Below, in pieces: positions 1 to 50,985 of a stretch of DNA of 64,000 nt. Position numbers and translations under genes: made by a program. The stretch's first letter is position 1; each line of letters starts with the position of its first letter. The notes beneath the pieces were generated by a model, which saw only the letters and a program-made list of their open reading frames with translations, was not told where the DNA came from and made no database searches. Location: positions 22,574,927 to 22,638,926 of the forward strand of contig NC_037594.1 in assembly GCF_003073045.1 (NCBI RefSeq). Direction: 5' to 3'. Origin of the DNA: Pomacea canaliculata (taxonomy: Eukaryota > Mollusca > Gastropoda > Architaenioglossa > Ampullariidae).

Positions 1-2307
1 AGTTCCCCATTTTGGTTGCTACAGATGTTGCAGGTAGAATTTCTGAACCTAGCTGGCTTATTTTTGTTGATACATATTTACCACAGCCTAGCTGTGGACC
101 TGAAAATCATTAATATTGTAAAAATACTGTAATTTTAAATTGAGCTGAATTTAGTGTGTGTAATTATCTGTATATTGCTAGTATAGCACGATTTAGAATT
201 GCCCTTGTGGATTGAAAAAGTATGAAAAAAGAAGATAACCCTGTGGAAAAAATTGGCAGTTGTATTATAGCTGTTCCTCATGTAACATTGCAGCTCGAGG
301 CTTGGACATCCCACACATACGCACAGTTATCAACTATGATGTCGCCAGGGACATCGACACACATACCCACAGAATTGGTCGAACTGGCAGAGCAGGTTAG
401 GCCTTCAGTACATGATTGCATTGCCAAAGCAGATTGAGGCAAATTGTGTTGGTGCATATATGACATCAGTTCATATTTGAGCATGTCTGCATATTAGTAT
501 AATTTTGAAACAAACTCTTTCTTTGAGATATGACTTTACGATGTAGTCATGGCCATGTCAGTCACACAGGAATGCTTCAAGTGCATATAGTATTGTTTGT
601 GAAGTAGTGTTTGCATAGAAATATGCTTAAACCAATGACTGGGCAAGTAAAATAATGTCTTTGACAAGGAAAAAATATTAGAAAGTTACCATCAAAATTT
701 CTTAGATGTGTCATTTGATAGATTTGTTTTTTCCCCCACACCCCAAACATTTTTTAGGAGAAAAGGGTTATGCATATACACTCATCACCGACAAGGACAA
801 GGAGTTTGCTCCACTTTTGGTTCGAAACTTAGAGGGTGCAAACCAGTATGCACCTCCTGCTCTTTTAGACCTCGCCATGCAGGTATGTTTAAACAGCATA
901 CATCTGCGTACATTTCTAGACATTTGTGCTCATTCATCTCTGTGTGGGATATGGGAAGGTGTGCATGTGTTTTAAGATACGGGAAGATGTGTGTTTTACG
1001 AGAAGTGGGTGCAGGGCGAGATTGTCAGGTAGACTTTGTAGAAGTGGTTATCAGGAGAAAGTATTTTCCTGACATATCATTTGTGAATATTTAGTATGTT
1101 TGCTAGATCAGAACCAATGTTGTCACGCAAATAATGAATTATACAATTATTTTTGTTAGTGTCCATGGTTCAAGAAGACAAGGTTCAGGAAAGGCCAAGG
1201 CAAGTCACTTGGAGGTCGTGAACTTGGAGTCAAAGCAAGACCTGGGCTGGGATCAGAAAGTGTAGGTCTTGTTGGTCTCTTCAGAGTTGGAAAAAAAGTT
1301 ACTTGTTGACTGCTTTCTAACTCATTGAAAGGAATTTTAAGGTTTGCTTGATGCCTCAATGATTCTGATTGACAGGCTACCCGTTTGCAAGACTCCACCA
1401 GCTTCAGCAGCTTTCGACGTGGTGTTGGACTAGGGGGTCCCCAGAGTGATCGACTGTCAACTATGCGTAATGCCTTTGCTGTATGTAATAATAACACTAA
1501 CATTTGTATTACATAGGTAACCATAGAATACTGTTGCTGTTTTTAAAGACAAGTTTAATTTTTTGTAGGACAGAAAATGAACCTCTAAAGATCACAGTAA
1601 AGCTAATTGGAGCTAAACAGCTCATTTTGATCATTACAATGCTGATGCATCAGTTTAACAGACCTAGCTGCAGCTGACTAAAGTGGCATAAGGGAACTTA
1701 AGGATGGTATTAAAGACTGCATCATTTTTGTGTGTTACTTCCCTTGGCTTAAATAAGGCATCGGAATAGTTTCTCTTTTTAAATTCTATTGTGGCGGAGT
1801 GAACAAAATGTCTCCACGTGGGGCAATGTTCCACATTTTCTGATAGTTTGATGTGGCAAAGTCAACAAAATTCTGTATCTTATGATTTCACGCAGGCATG
1901 ACTTCACAAATACCCAAAGCTGTTTTTCAAAAATGTATACCAATTTGTGGATTAAATGGTGGATTTTTTTGTAATGGCCTAAATGTGGTGATCAAGTATA
2001 TATTTTGCCGGAAAGGAAGTATTGACTGCTATTAATTAATTATAAGTTAGTTATATGAATGATAAAGTTGATGGGTAAAATCAAACAGCTGCTTCACATG
2101 TTTAAACTTTTTTTTTGTCCTTAGGCTCAGTTCAAGTCCTGTTTTGTGTCAGCACAGCAAGAGGAAAAGAAGCCTTTAACAGGCGTCATACTGCCCCCAG
2201 TTTCTCAGAAACCTGGTGAAATGATGGAACCTATCCATATGCGACCTAACAGCAGTCTTTCTGAATCTGCAGAGGCAAAAAAGAAACGAAAGAGTAGATG
2301 GGACTGA
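1..2307 (+). CDS. DDX42: DDX42 DEAD-box RNA helicase, 3' end (5' part outside window)
   Basis: Six exons are read: 1-33, 294-395, 758-882, 1160-1261, 1376-1480 and 2125-2307 (stop TGA 2305-2307). All junctions are GT-AG and stay in frame. The first exon carries helicase motif V (VATDVA, continuing ARGLDIP in the next exon). The second carries motif VI ([10 protein letters not shown]). Then come [10 protein letters not shown], a stretch CPWFKKTRF, and RPGLGSES, which align with the region just after the helicase core of human DDX42 (remembered comparison). The C-terminus ends KKKRKSRWD, matching the SRWD-type end of DDX42. DDX42 is an ATP-dependent helicase of the DEAD family associated with the U2 snRNP protein SF3B and early spliceosome assembly. 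The tail after the core is far shorter than the long Ser/Gly/His-rich human tail. The gene converges on SNRNP200. Identification is secure; the start lies outside the window. Confidence 0.93.
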
Positions 2308-3972
2308 GAGAGAACAGCAGGCGAGTGAGCAAGAGAGAATGAGAGCGAGTGAGGATGTGGGGAGAGAGGGGAACCTGTGCATTACAAGACATTATTACAT
2401 AGAAATCCCCACTCAAGACAATATTGGTGTTAAGTGCATTAGCAGTTGATGTTTTTTAATTTGATGTGCTGAATTAGTTTTGATCAGCTTTAAAGCTGCA
2501 GTTTTGACTTATTATGTCTGATGGCTTGAATCAGATGTTTACTGGTAATCTTATGAGCCATACCATCATAGCTAGAACATCAGCCTCCAAAAAAGTAAAT
2601 AAAAATATAAAACATTCTTTTGCAATGCTTTGGTTTTTTTTTTCAATTGTGTCACAAAAGTTTACATTGCATTGGCAACAGTGATGCATTTCAAGAATTG
2701 CCACAAGCTTCTTTCATCATGCACAGGTCAACAACAGTCGTTGGCATCAGGGCTGGACACTTATGCATAGTTATGGTCCCAGTTCTCCTATTGGTCATAT
2801 GTCTGCGTTGATCTCTGTGAATTGTGTTGATGGTTGTAGCCTGTACTTGGTAACCTTACTGAAAAGCTGCAAAAAATATTTGGTGTTCAAACAAGTGGAA
2901 ATGTCTCCTTTAGTCTGAGGAAAGCAATGCAACATTTGTGGTGAAAATGTTTGTTATAATGCTGTGAAGGCTGATTGTGCTAGATCATGATTAGATTTTA
3001 TGGATCCTCCATTAGTTCATCCCTTCAGGCCTATAAATGAAGCATCTGTTCTCTTCTCAACCATTACAAAGGTTCATGTCTTGGGTCTGGTTTACAGCTA
3101 TTGATTCCGGGTGCTCTATGGCACTCTAGTTAGGGATAAAGCAGGGCCAGTAATCAACCTCATCACATAACTTCAGTCTGTGGTGTTCACCAACATCACA
3201 GTGAGAAACTGGATTTGTGACAAATCACTCGGCAAAATCTAGATTCAGTGATAGAATGTCTGCCAACATGGATGACCACAATAACAGCAGCTGCATATCT
3301 TTTACAAAACAAAAATACTGCTTAATGTGTGACATGCTTTTCCACAGGTTTTCTTATGACTTTATGCAAAACTGATAATGCCACAAGGCAAAGTTCAATA
3401 TGTTAAACATTGGAGTGCACACAAGGATGACTCGTTTAAAATACAAAGTAAGAAAACAGCAAAATTCAAATTAAGAGGTACATAAAGAAAGGGCAACATT
3501 CATCTTAAAAAAAAAATGCCCCAGCTACGTTAGTGGTATGGCAATCTCAGTCCTAAGAATAGCTGCCTTCAGCTAAAGCTCTTTTTCACAATGCATGAAA
3601 TAATGGGGAGAAAGTTTTCACATGAAGTCTGATAACTGTTCTGCTCTGTACCAATGAGTTAAAACATAAACTATCAAATCCTCTTCCTGTACACAAAGTG
3701 TGAGCAATACAATCTGCTCACAACCTCTACATTTTCTTGCGGGGTTCTCTGCCCTCCCCCTTTTTGAATTTCCACATCTGTTCAGTGTCCAAAGCATGAA
3801 CCACTCGTCAATTTTATCACCTGGTGGATGGTTCCTGCAGCCTCAGGTGTGCAGTATGCCACTTACATACTCCTGCAGTACCATATGCTTCTTATTTCTC
3901 TATTTCTTTGACACACTGTCTTGAACCAGTCACATTATACACATACAAGTTCCCTATAGTAAATAGGAACAA
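2308..3972. other. Convergent intergenic/3' UTR region between DDX42 and SNRNP200
   Basis: No coding exon is recognised here. The first ~300 bases are the likely DDX42 3' UTR, and the right part should contain the SNRNP200 3' UTR on the minus strand. I did not find a clear minus-strand AATAAA close to the SNRNP200 stop, so the end of that transcript is unplaced and the two 3' UTRs could overlap. No mobile element was recognised. Confidence 0.5.
2598..2603 (+). other. Candidate polyadenylation signal of DDX42
   Basis: An AATAAA hexamer lies about 290 bases after the DDX42 stop codon, in AT-rich sequence. It is the first such hexamer I see downstream of the stop. The assignment rests only on the motif and its position. 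Confidence 0.5.
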
Positions 3973-42010
<38,038 letters not shown>

Positions 42011-42256
42011 GGTGGTTTTGTTTTGAATTCAGACCACCTTAAGAAGATAATACAGTGTCCTCCTTATCGATCTTTATGATTTTCAAAGTCTCTGGTCGCA
42101 CGCTTTACGTACGACTTCCGGAGGCGCAAATGTACTTCCTGTGTAAACAGGGGAGCCTACTCTTCCGTTATTCCAGTCGAAGCAACATGCAAGAGTTTAA
42201 CAGATAAGTTTTGATCGGGTCGGACGAAAGATTATAATCATTTTGCTCTGACAACC
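42011..42256. promoter_or_regulatory. Divergent promoter region of SNRNP200 and the SWIB-domain gene
   Basis: Only 246 bp separate the two start codons, which face away from each other, so the core promoters and 5' UTRs must share this interval or extend into each other. It contains GC-richer sequence than its surroundings and two ETS-like cores, ACTTCCGG near 42113 and ACTTCCTG near 42133. No TATA box is obvious at a fitting distance. The motif reading is inference; ETS sites are common in housekeeping bidirectional promoters. Confidence 0.6.
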
Positions 42257-45200
42257 ATGGCAAGTGTGAGCGAAGAAGATTTAAGAAGAAGTATAAAATG
42301 TAAGAATACTTCATATTTTATTTTGTTAAATTTTTGCCTTTGGGACATTGCATATAGTGGAGTTTCTTTCCAGTAACTCACAACGGTGCTTCATCAACTC
42401 ACGCCATGCCTACGCCTCATGTTATATTAAGTCACATGTGATATCCCAAAATATATCGGTTTTTTTTTTTTTTGGGGGTGGGGAGGGTCATAAAAATTTG
42501 AACAGCTGAGAATTTTTATGACAATAGAGAGGTAGGTTGACAATTGGATTTGGAGGCAACTATTTCTTGATGTACCACATGCCGAGAACAAAATAATTAT
42601 TAAGTAGAATATGGGATTATGTCATATACAGATTAACTAAATGCATTTCACAATGCCTGCCTTAATTTTTGCTGTGTTATTTTTATTAAAGCTTGAAAGA
42701 ATATTAACTATATACACAATTAAGTTATTTGCAGAACATTTGTTTTTTGGTTTTTTTTTAGAAATATGACAGCCATACCATTTTAACGTTTTATTATGAT
42801 TTTGGACTATAGTAATGTCTATGTCTCAAGTTTATTAGTCATGTTTCGTTACAAAAAGTAAGAAAAATAAGCTTTATGATATTTATGAATCAGCATTTGT
42901 GATTTGAGCCCTTATGATTTGAATGTCACCAACAAATAGGAAACATAGAGACAAAGGGATATCACCAGAGTTCTTGCCTTTCTTTTGACACCTCTTTAGC
43001 AAAGTGTAATTGAGTTACATTTGTTAACACCCTGTTCACATGGTTGTTTCTGTTCTCAGTATAGTGAGTACACACAAGTCACAGAAACATTCAAATCATA
43101 TAGAAACTAAACTGCAGATAGTACAGAACAAAAGAAAAGCAACCATATTATTTAGTGGACAAAACCAGACTATTGCACACCGATTCTTGCTAGTAAGAGT
43201 TGTGGCTGCTAGTACCATCTATATTAATAATAATGCAAAATTTGTAAAGCCCATACTCACACTCCTAAAGAGTATGCACTTAGTGCTTACGAACAAAAAC
43301 AAAACATGGTCAGCATACAACCGACAGGAAAACAAACAAATAACATATGAACTATAAAAGAATAAACAACCATACTAAACGAAGAATAAAGTCAAATACA
43401 GAAAAACACAAAGAGGAACCAAATAACAAGAGCTCAGAGTAACATGATGTTGCAAAAGGAAGAGTGTGAAAAAAAGGACTAGCATTATGGGAAAGGGTGT
43501 TAGTAGTAATGTTTATAGAGGAGGTGTATTTTCAGTGCACGTTTAAAGGATTCAATAGTGTGTAGGTGGTGGATATGGAAAGGGAGAGAGTTTCATTGTT
43601 TTGCTGCACAATAACTAAAATCCTGTGGCCATATGTGGTTCTTTTGGTGACAGGAAGAGTAAGGAAATGATTATCAGACAAGCAGTTATCTAGGTGGGAC
43701 AAAAGGGAAGAACAGTTCAGAGAAATTATCAGGGCAGGTGCCAGCAAAAAAATCTAAACACAGAACGGACAGTTTGTAGATGGAAGAACGGATGGGCAAC
43801 CAGTATAGAAAACGAAGGAGAGGGATGGCGTGGTCCCGTTTCCTAGCTCTAAGCACCAGATATGCAGCAGAGTTCTGTACTTTCTGGAGTTTTTGAAGAA
43901 GGTATTCAGGGCAGCCAGCAAGCAAGGATAAAAGTCTGGATAAAACAAATGCACAGACAAGAGTGTTGGTAGCGTGTAGACAGAATGTGACAGATGTCAC
44001 TGATCTTGCATAGCTCATAATTGGCAGACTAACAGACAGCTGTAACTGGTTTAGCAAGTATAACACTGAATCAAAGCAAATAGCTAACACATTACATACT
44101 TTTTATGCCAGAGTTGCTTTGAACTCTTTATTAAGAAACACTGATGACAAAGTGATATACACTTTTTGGGGGGCCTTCTTTACTGAGGTAATATTTAGTG
44201 TAATGACAGCTATGTATAGCTGTTTGGAAAGTACCTTCAGAAATTAAACCATTTTCTCTAGATCTTAACCTCTCTTTTTATTTAAAAAAGACTCGGTGTT
44301 CATCAATACACACTGTGCATACAGCAAGAAAGAACTTTTTGTATGCTCTTCTTCCACTCTCATAACTTGCCAGTTTCTGTAACCACCAGTGGGTACCAGT
44401 TACATGTGGTTTATCACATTAAAGTAGGTTACTTTTCTGCTTTCCCTTTTGGCAAAAGAGTAGCCACTATATTTGCTCTAGCTAAAAGCATTTCTGCATA
44501 GTCCATAAACACATCTGACATTTTTTTGCCATTTTTACTTTCCGGCATGTATATTATTGCACTATTGGTTTGTTTCTCTGACAGCTCGTAGTTAGGCGGT
44601 TTTCAGCTAGAGTATTTGCTTTAAATCCTTGCTAGAATCATCATGTTTGCATTATAATTTCCTGCAATAAATCGAACATATTCTTCCCATATCACAGTAT
44701 TTGCTGTATATATTTTTAAAGTTTATTTTAAAGATTTATTATCTGTCATTTTTTCATGTTGTGTTTGGTCAATATTTTTCAGCAATATTGAAAGATGCAG
44801 ATCTTGATCAGTTGTCAGCTAAAAAGGTCAGAAAGATGTTGGAGGCAGAGTTTAAAACAGATTTAACAGACAGGTAATTATACATTTGCAATCCTTAACT
44901 TGAATTAATCATGCAAGAGACAAATTTTGAAAGTAATTCTAAGGCCATCTGTTGCCCAAGAAAGTGGTAAGAGTAAGACTTATGTGGAGATTACCTTTCT
45001 AATGCTGATCAACTATTTATGGCTAACGACCTTTGTGTAATCTATCATGTATGCAAAAGCTATTGGTCAGCAATTGTCCGGATATACACTTTGTGGCCTT
45101 GAGATTGAAACTGCAATATTAAACTGAATAGCATTTTCTGCAGTTTTCAACAGTAAATTATTGGTAAAATAATGCATACCTCACTCAATATATATTTAGC

Positions 45201-48200
45201 ATGCATATATATATTAAAGAAAATAATTTTGAATTTTTGTTGTTTGTTATTAGGAAGGAAGAGATTGGTGATCTTGTTATGAAAATGCTAACTGCTGGTA
45301 GTGAAAATGACGATGAAGAGGAGAGGAATTCCAAACAGACACAGAAAAATGGCCACACGGACGCAACAAACAAGTTAATCCAGGAACACAACAAAACTAA
45401 GGGAAAGAAAAATGTCCCCAATAAGAAAAGTGACAACTCTGGTAGTGAACAAGATTGTAAAGAAGAGAGTGCTGATGAAGAACAAGATTATGAAGAAGAG
45501 AGTGCTGATGAAGATCTCAAAGATGAAGAGGTCTGTATAAAATGTGTATCTATTCATGTTTGCATTGATAGGAGAAAAGGGAATGGCTTGCTTTTCTCCT
45601 ATTATTATAATTAAGCATAGCGGGATTGTGGTTATTATTATATTATAGGTGGCCTTTTTAGAGGGTTGCATATATTTTAGTGGGACACAGAAAACTTCCA
45701 AACAGTTGGGTGGTGTTATATCTCTCTTGGTATTTTTATCACACTTTACAAAGACTGCTTGCATCTATACAGACTTTTGGTTTCCTTGTTTGGGTTATGA
45801 ATGTATAGTTCTGTATGTATGTATGAGAGAGAGATATATACATGTATAGCTATTTGTGCCACTCCATTTAAGTTCCACCTGACATTTTTAATGATTTTGT
45901 GCAGGAAGTAGTGCCCAAAAAGAAAACAAAATTAGCTCCTAACAAAGGAAAGAAGTCTTCTAAAAAGGTACTTTTTCAATATCATTTATAATTTTCTCAT
46001 TAAGATAAGATTAATTGATGTTTTCTTTATTTGCATGTATTTATGTATTGCAAAAGAGAACCCTTCTGTGTCAACACATTTTTTCAGGTTGATGATGAGC
46101 AGCTAGCAAAGCAGCTTCAAGATGAAGAGTTTGACACAAGACCTAGCAGACGCTGCAAAACTGTAAATATTTGGGTTTTTTCTTCATGATATTTTTATTT
46201 CATACACAAACTTTATGTTTTGACTAGAAAGATTTTTTGTCATTCCTCTGTAGCACTTTCAGACTTGGAGACCAGGTACTTGATAACGAAAAGTTGCAGT
46301 CTAAATATTCTTCTAAACAACTCAGTCTTAAGATGTGGTAGTAAGCCACTATCTGATAATAGGGAGGCACCCTCATTGTGTGTTTTTAAATAAGAAAATG
46401 GTGTTTATGTGATCTCTTTATAAGATGAATTTAATCGTTCTTGACTTAAGACCATTTATTTTTAAAGATAGAGATACTTCTGGAAAATAAAATGTTTTCT
46501 GATTACTGCCTTGCTAGCAACCACAAAAACCCAAGCAACAGAAGGCTAAAAAGGAAAGAGCAAAAGGTAAGCATACACATGAGGTTGAACAAAATCTAAG
46601 AACCTTACAGGAAATATATTTTATGTGGTGTTACAAAAGCCTCGTGCACTTTGTGAAAAACAGGTCTTAAAAATCTTTGCACCATATTTTTTGTCCATGT
46701 CAAAGTATTGGGTAATTTTCAGAAATTAAGCTTCTTGTTGAGAAGCTAAAAACATTTTATCTTAATTTAATTAGTTATTAAACATCCTTTAATTTAAATT
46801 ACTTATAAAACATTAGGCTTGTCAGAACAGAATCCTGGAATGCAATGCCTTAAGCAAATATGTTTGCACCAACGGTCATGATGAAGAAATTGGTTAGGTG
46901 AAAATTTTCTCAAAGACTAAGCTCATGAAAGATACTTTCTGATGTGGAACTTGTGATTGTGATATTCAGTGGCAAAATTGCAGACAATCTCAATGTAGTT
47001 CCTCCTGCATCAATAAAATGCTTAAGATCTCTACTTGCCCACATCAGCTATGTGCTGCAAATTACAGTAATTGTCACTTACAGCATTCATGACTGTGTGA
47101 TCCTATTCAGTGCAAGTAAATAGAAATGGGCTTGTCCTTAATAGTGTCAGTTTGCTATTATCTGTCTTCTGGATATTTTTTTTCCTGGCTTTTACAGGAA
47201 CATCACTGTACAGCAGACCCTGTGCTCTACTTCCTCCTCTCTCTAAAGTCCTTGGGACAGACAGTGTAAGATTTGGAGATTTTTGTCATTTGAGACAGTG
47301 ATTGTGCGGAAGGGTAGTGCCTGTATTCTGTTTGAGGAGGCTGATTTTTAATAATTAGATGATTTGGGAGTAAAAATCTCTAATATGGAAAATTGCTATA
47401 GGTTCCTTCATCTAGATAAGCTTTACTGCAATTGTCTTTTTCTAGAAATGTATGCTTTTAAAATAGATTTATAATATAAATGTGTGCTAAGCCTTTTAGA
47501 TCCTTGGAGAATATTGGTACCACTATTTTCTGTTACTTTTTGTGTCTTGTTATCTGTGGTCACTTCATGTTGGTCTATTTTATCAATTAAGAGTCATTCA
47601 GGTCTCAAGTAATTTCTGTTGCTTAAGCTTGTTATTTTTCTCACAGATGCCAAGACCAGAGGTGGTTAAGAGACTTTGGGAAATTGCAAAAGAGAGGAAT
47701 TTGCAGGTTTTTTGTTTTGCCTTGCTTGTTTAGTGGTAACAACCCCAGATGTATAAAAAATTTAAACAATTTTTTTCATTATTGAATTTTACCTTGATAG
47801 TTGTTTGTTAAAACAAGTAGTGTTTATGCTGGTCAGGAACAGTAGGCATAACTGCTACCATTTAATAATAAAAAAAAACCTTGGGTTGTCTTGATAGCAT
47901 TTCTTTTGTGTACAGTTTTTTACAGTACATTTAATGTTAAGTTTGAAGATCTATCTAACCTTTTTTAAACTTAAGTTCTTGACGTTTGATTTTCTCCTTT
48001 CAAAAGTAGTAGTTAAAGGCCAGATTTTTTTCCACGAGAGAATGGTTTGACACGAGGGGGGTTAGGTGACGTTATTCAATGCCAGCTATCCTTGTGTTCC
48101 TGCTTCATCAATTGCTTCCATTCTGGCCTGACAGTTACCCTTACCTGTTTCCCCAGTGTCACACGACCTTTGGCTTCTCTAATAGTTTATATTAGAGAAT

Positions 48201-48790
48201 AGTTTATATTAGGATGTCTTTTTTTCTAAGATGCAGCAGTTAGATTGCTTCCAAAATGAGTTACAATGTTTCATCTAAATTTTTTTTTTTTACTTTTCAG
48301 GATCCCAGCAACAAACAGTTTATGCTGTGTGATGAAGAAATGCAGGAACTTTTTGGTGAGTAGTTGGGGGTGCTTCTTTTCTCCTTTTCTCAACATCTAA
48401 TTGATTGTTATTGTTGTCATTTGCCTTGGTTACTTGGAGACCAGCTTTTGAGATGAAACTGGTGGTCATCTATGGAGTATCCACAAGCACATACAGCTTG
48501 TTGTCAAAATCCAATTGATTTATTTTGATCAGTTTTTGTCATGAAAGTGACTTCTGATTGTTATCAAAACACAGTGGATAGGTGTTAAGTTTACATAACA
48601 CATGAGAATATATTATTTCCTTTTTTATGAGACTGTTTCTAAACTTGTAAAAGGAAAACTACTTGAGATTTCATTTTAGTAATTGTGCTCAAAATTCCTT
48701 CTGCGTTATTTTGCAGGCAAGAAGAAAGTGCGTCTGTTTGGAATGATGAAGATCTTGAAACCCTATATAAAAGACTTACCTAAACTCTAA
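42257..48790 (+). CDS. DEK_C and SWIB domain protein (UAF30/Spp27-like), complete
   Basis: Ten coding exons, all GT-AG and in frame: 42257-42299, 44783-44873, 45254-45530, 45905-45967, 46088-46162, 46518-46566, 47198-47265, 47647-47706, 48301-48355, 48717-48790; 855 nt, 284 residues. The start has a strong Kozak context (ACAACCATGG). Residues about 5-60 (SVSEEDLRRSIK, ILKDADLDQLSAKKVRKML, EIGDLVMKML) form a DEK_C-type helical domain. The middle is acidic then lysine-rich, with a repeated EESADE motif. Residues about 200-279 form a SWIB domain: SRPCALLPPLSKVLGTDSMP, VVKRLWEIAKERNLQDPSNK, then VRLFGMMK. Yeast UAF30 works in RNA polymerase I upstream activation, and SWIB proteins are chromatin-linked; a nuclear transcription or chromatin role here is inferred. 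Divergent from SNRNP200. Confidence 0.93.
43215..44090 (-). mobile_element. LINE 3' end in intron 1 of the SWIB-domain gene
   Basis: Minus strand. An open stretch reads LQKVQNSAAYLVLRARKRDH, then IPLLRFLYWLPI and YKLSVLCLDF, matching the widespread QKVQN-AARLV---RKRDH-TPLLR-LHWLPI block found after the reverse transcriptase of many animal non-LTR elements. A frame change near 43740 leads into a TTYGHRILVIVQQ block that fits the following family segment. The 3' end is AAT-rich at 43215-43230. 5'-truncated and inactive. Confidence 0.8.
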
Positions 48791-50396
48791 CCATAATGCC
48801 AGATGCCTTAAAAATGTGTTTAAACCACAATCAAGTTTGGTTCCCTGATAGATGACATTTTTCTTTCTTCACTGTTGTTGGGTGGGGTTTTGTTTGTTTG
48901 TTGGAGAGTTTTAATGTATGTTTTTGTTACATTATCTGTTAAGGAAAAATGAATGCTGCTTTCATAGCGAGATGCTGTTATTTTCTTTTGGGGCATTTTA
49001 ATTTTTGCCTTTGTCTCACTCCAGGAGATGTCTTGGATCAATGTAGTGCCTTTTATGTGGAGGAAAAGAATTGTTTACAGAAGTAGTGATAACATCTAAA
49101 TAGAAGATTTTGTTTCTTGTTATAGAGTTGCTGAAAAATGATATTTTTCTATTTAAAAGCACAGTGGTGCAAGTTTTATCTTTGACCGATTTGTTTAATT
49201 AAAAAAAAATGTTAGAATATTTGTCGAAAACATGTTAACTATGGAACTTAAACTTGATTTGGGGATTAAAGTATGGTCAAGTATGTTGATACTGTATACA
49301 TGCAGAAAGATAATGCATGTGCATCCTGAAACTTATTTTCACACATTGCATATAATAATTCTGGCTGTATTAACATTATTGTATTGTATTACTCACCCCT
49401 ACCAACCAAACATAAATCTTCCAATCAGAGTGAAACTCAGTTGATGTTTTCATTTACAGTTGACTATAGATTTTGTTAACATGATTAATAACATGTTTTG
49501 ACTTTGAGTTATGGGCTAATGCTTGCAAGTGTTTTCATTCCACTCTTGCACCCGTAACCTGCTTGGTGTGCTACTGATGATGGACCTATATGTGTGTAAT
49601 CATAGGTAATGATTTTCACCATTTTATTTTTAAGAACTTCTTAGATCATTCACTTTTTTCCCCCTGGTGTTGATTTCTGAAATACTAGTCAGTGTTCTTT
49701 TAAAATTTTGAAAAAAGCTAGTTAGCAACAACTGCCATCTAAGAACAGATTGCATCAGTTGAGTAGCAAGCAGTCAGTTCAAAAATTTCATTGCCAAGAT
49801 GGTTCTCAACTGTATGCAAAGATAAGACCCAGCAGTTTGATTTTTTTTAACTTAAAAATAGGAAATTCACTCTGAGAAGTAATTTAAATATTTGCCATAA
49901 AGAGGTCTGCAGTTCATGTGTATATATCTGCACATTTTAGTGCTTTGAAATTTGTGAAACACAGTTTTGAATCTTGAATCTGGCAATACTGCCACCCTTT
50001 TTTCCATGGGCGCATGCAAGTGTTTGTATGTTTGTATGCATGTATTCCCAAAGTATTTTTTTAATGGGAGATAAAATGTTCTCACTTAAATAGAGTGACT
50101 TGTGTTCTTCATAAAACATTTTTCTGAAAGCGAAGTCCATCTTTAAAAATGTAAATAACAAAAAATTCATGTATAAAATATTGCTGCTCTTTGTCAACAT
50201 TTTGTTATCTTATATCTGAAGATTGCCAGGTCGATATTTGGTTATTTTTGTATTTCTATTTTCTGTGCAGCAATATTTTAAAAGATAGTAATGTAGTCTG
50301 GAATGCTTGTTAAAGAATGTTGTACATAATCACTGAGAATCTGTTCAATAAGATGTGTGGTTGTTTCCCAAATAAAAACTGCTTATGCTCTGTAAT
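48791..50396 (+). other. Likely long 3' UTR of the SWIB-domain gene
   Basis: About 1.6 kb of AT-rich sequence without coding exons. It ends near an AATAAA at 50371-50376 followed by a GT-rich stretch, a plausible cleavage site. No earlier AATAAA was noticed, so one long UTR is the simplest reading. Confidence 0.5.
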
Positions 50397-50904
50397 GATC
50401 CTAGACATTTGTGTTGGTGTAGGATAAGTAGGTTAGAAAATAGTAGTACAGTATTGAACTTGTTAATATTTCTAAAATGTTTGCATTTGTCTTGACAGAA
50501 AATATTATAGTACTGCTGTAATGATTGTTAGGTAAAGTATTGTGAAGTATCTTATTTTGTCTTGATGGTGTTATTTAAAAAAAAGAGCCTTCAAACGAAA
50601 AAGAAACTAATAAAATATCAGCTGCTTTGTGTACTACTTATGAGGATGCATGATGTTATGAGTATAACCTTGGTATAAGTCAGTGAGGGAAACGTGTTAA
50701 TAACTATGTCATTTAACAAATAATCAAAGAGTATAAAATATGTGACTTTTCAATCTTGAGTATGTTTTGTGCATTAATGAGAGATTTTACTTCTGTTGTA
50801 AGTTCTCGTCTTGTTTAAAATATAATAAAAATTTAGAAAGGCAAACTTAAAAATACAGTTTTACTTTCCCTCAGTATTGCAGCCCCATTCTTTGATAAAA
50901 TGGT

Positions 50905-50985
50905 GAAGAACGTGGGTTGTGTGCTCATGTTTTGCCTCCAATTTTGAAGAACGTGGGTTGTGTACTCATATTTTGTCTTCAGCAT
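50905..50985. repeat. 41-bp two-copy tandem duplication
   Basis: Units starting GAAGAACGTGGGTTGTGT at 50905 and 50946 differ at few positions. Intergenic, downstream of the SWIB-domain gene. Confidence 0.85.

Noticed and set aside
222..484. Short open frames on both strands near the left edge
   Set aside because: They overlap DDX42 exon 294-395 and intron; only the DDX42 frame has homology.
43532..44090. 134-codon minus-strand frame as a host gene inside the SWIB gene intron
   Set aside because: Its sequence is the common post-reverse-transcriptase block of non-LTR elements.
45185..45764. Minus-strand open frames with hydrophobic runs over 45.2-45.8 kb
   Set aside because: They are complements of the acidic and lysine-rich exon 3 of the SWIB gene and adjoining intron.
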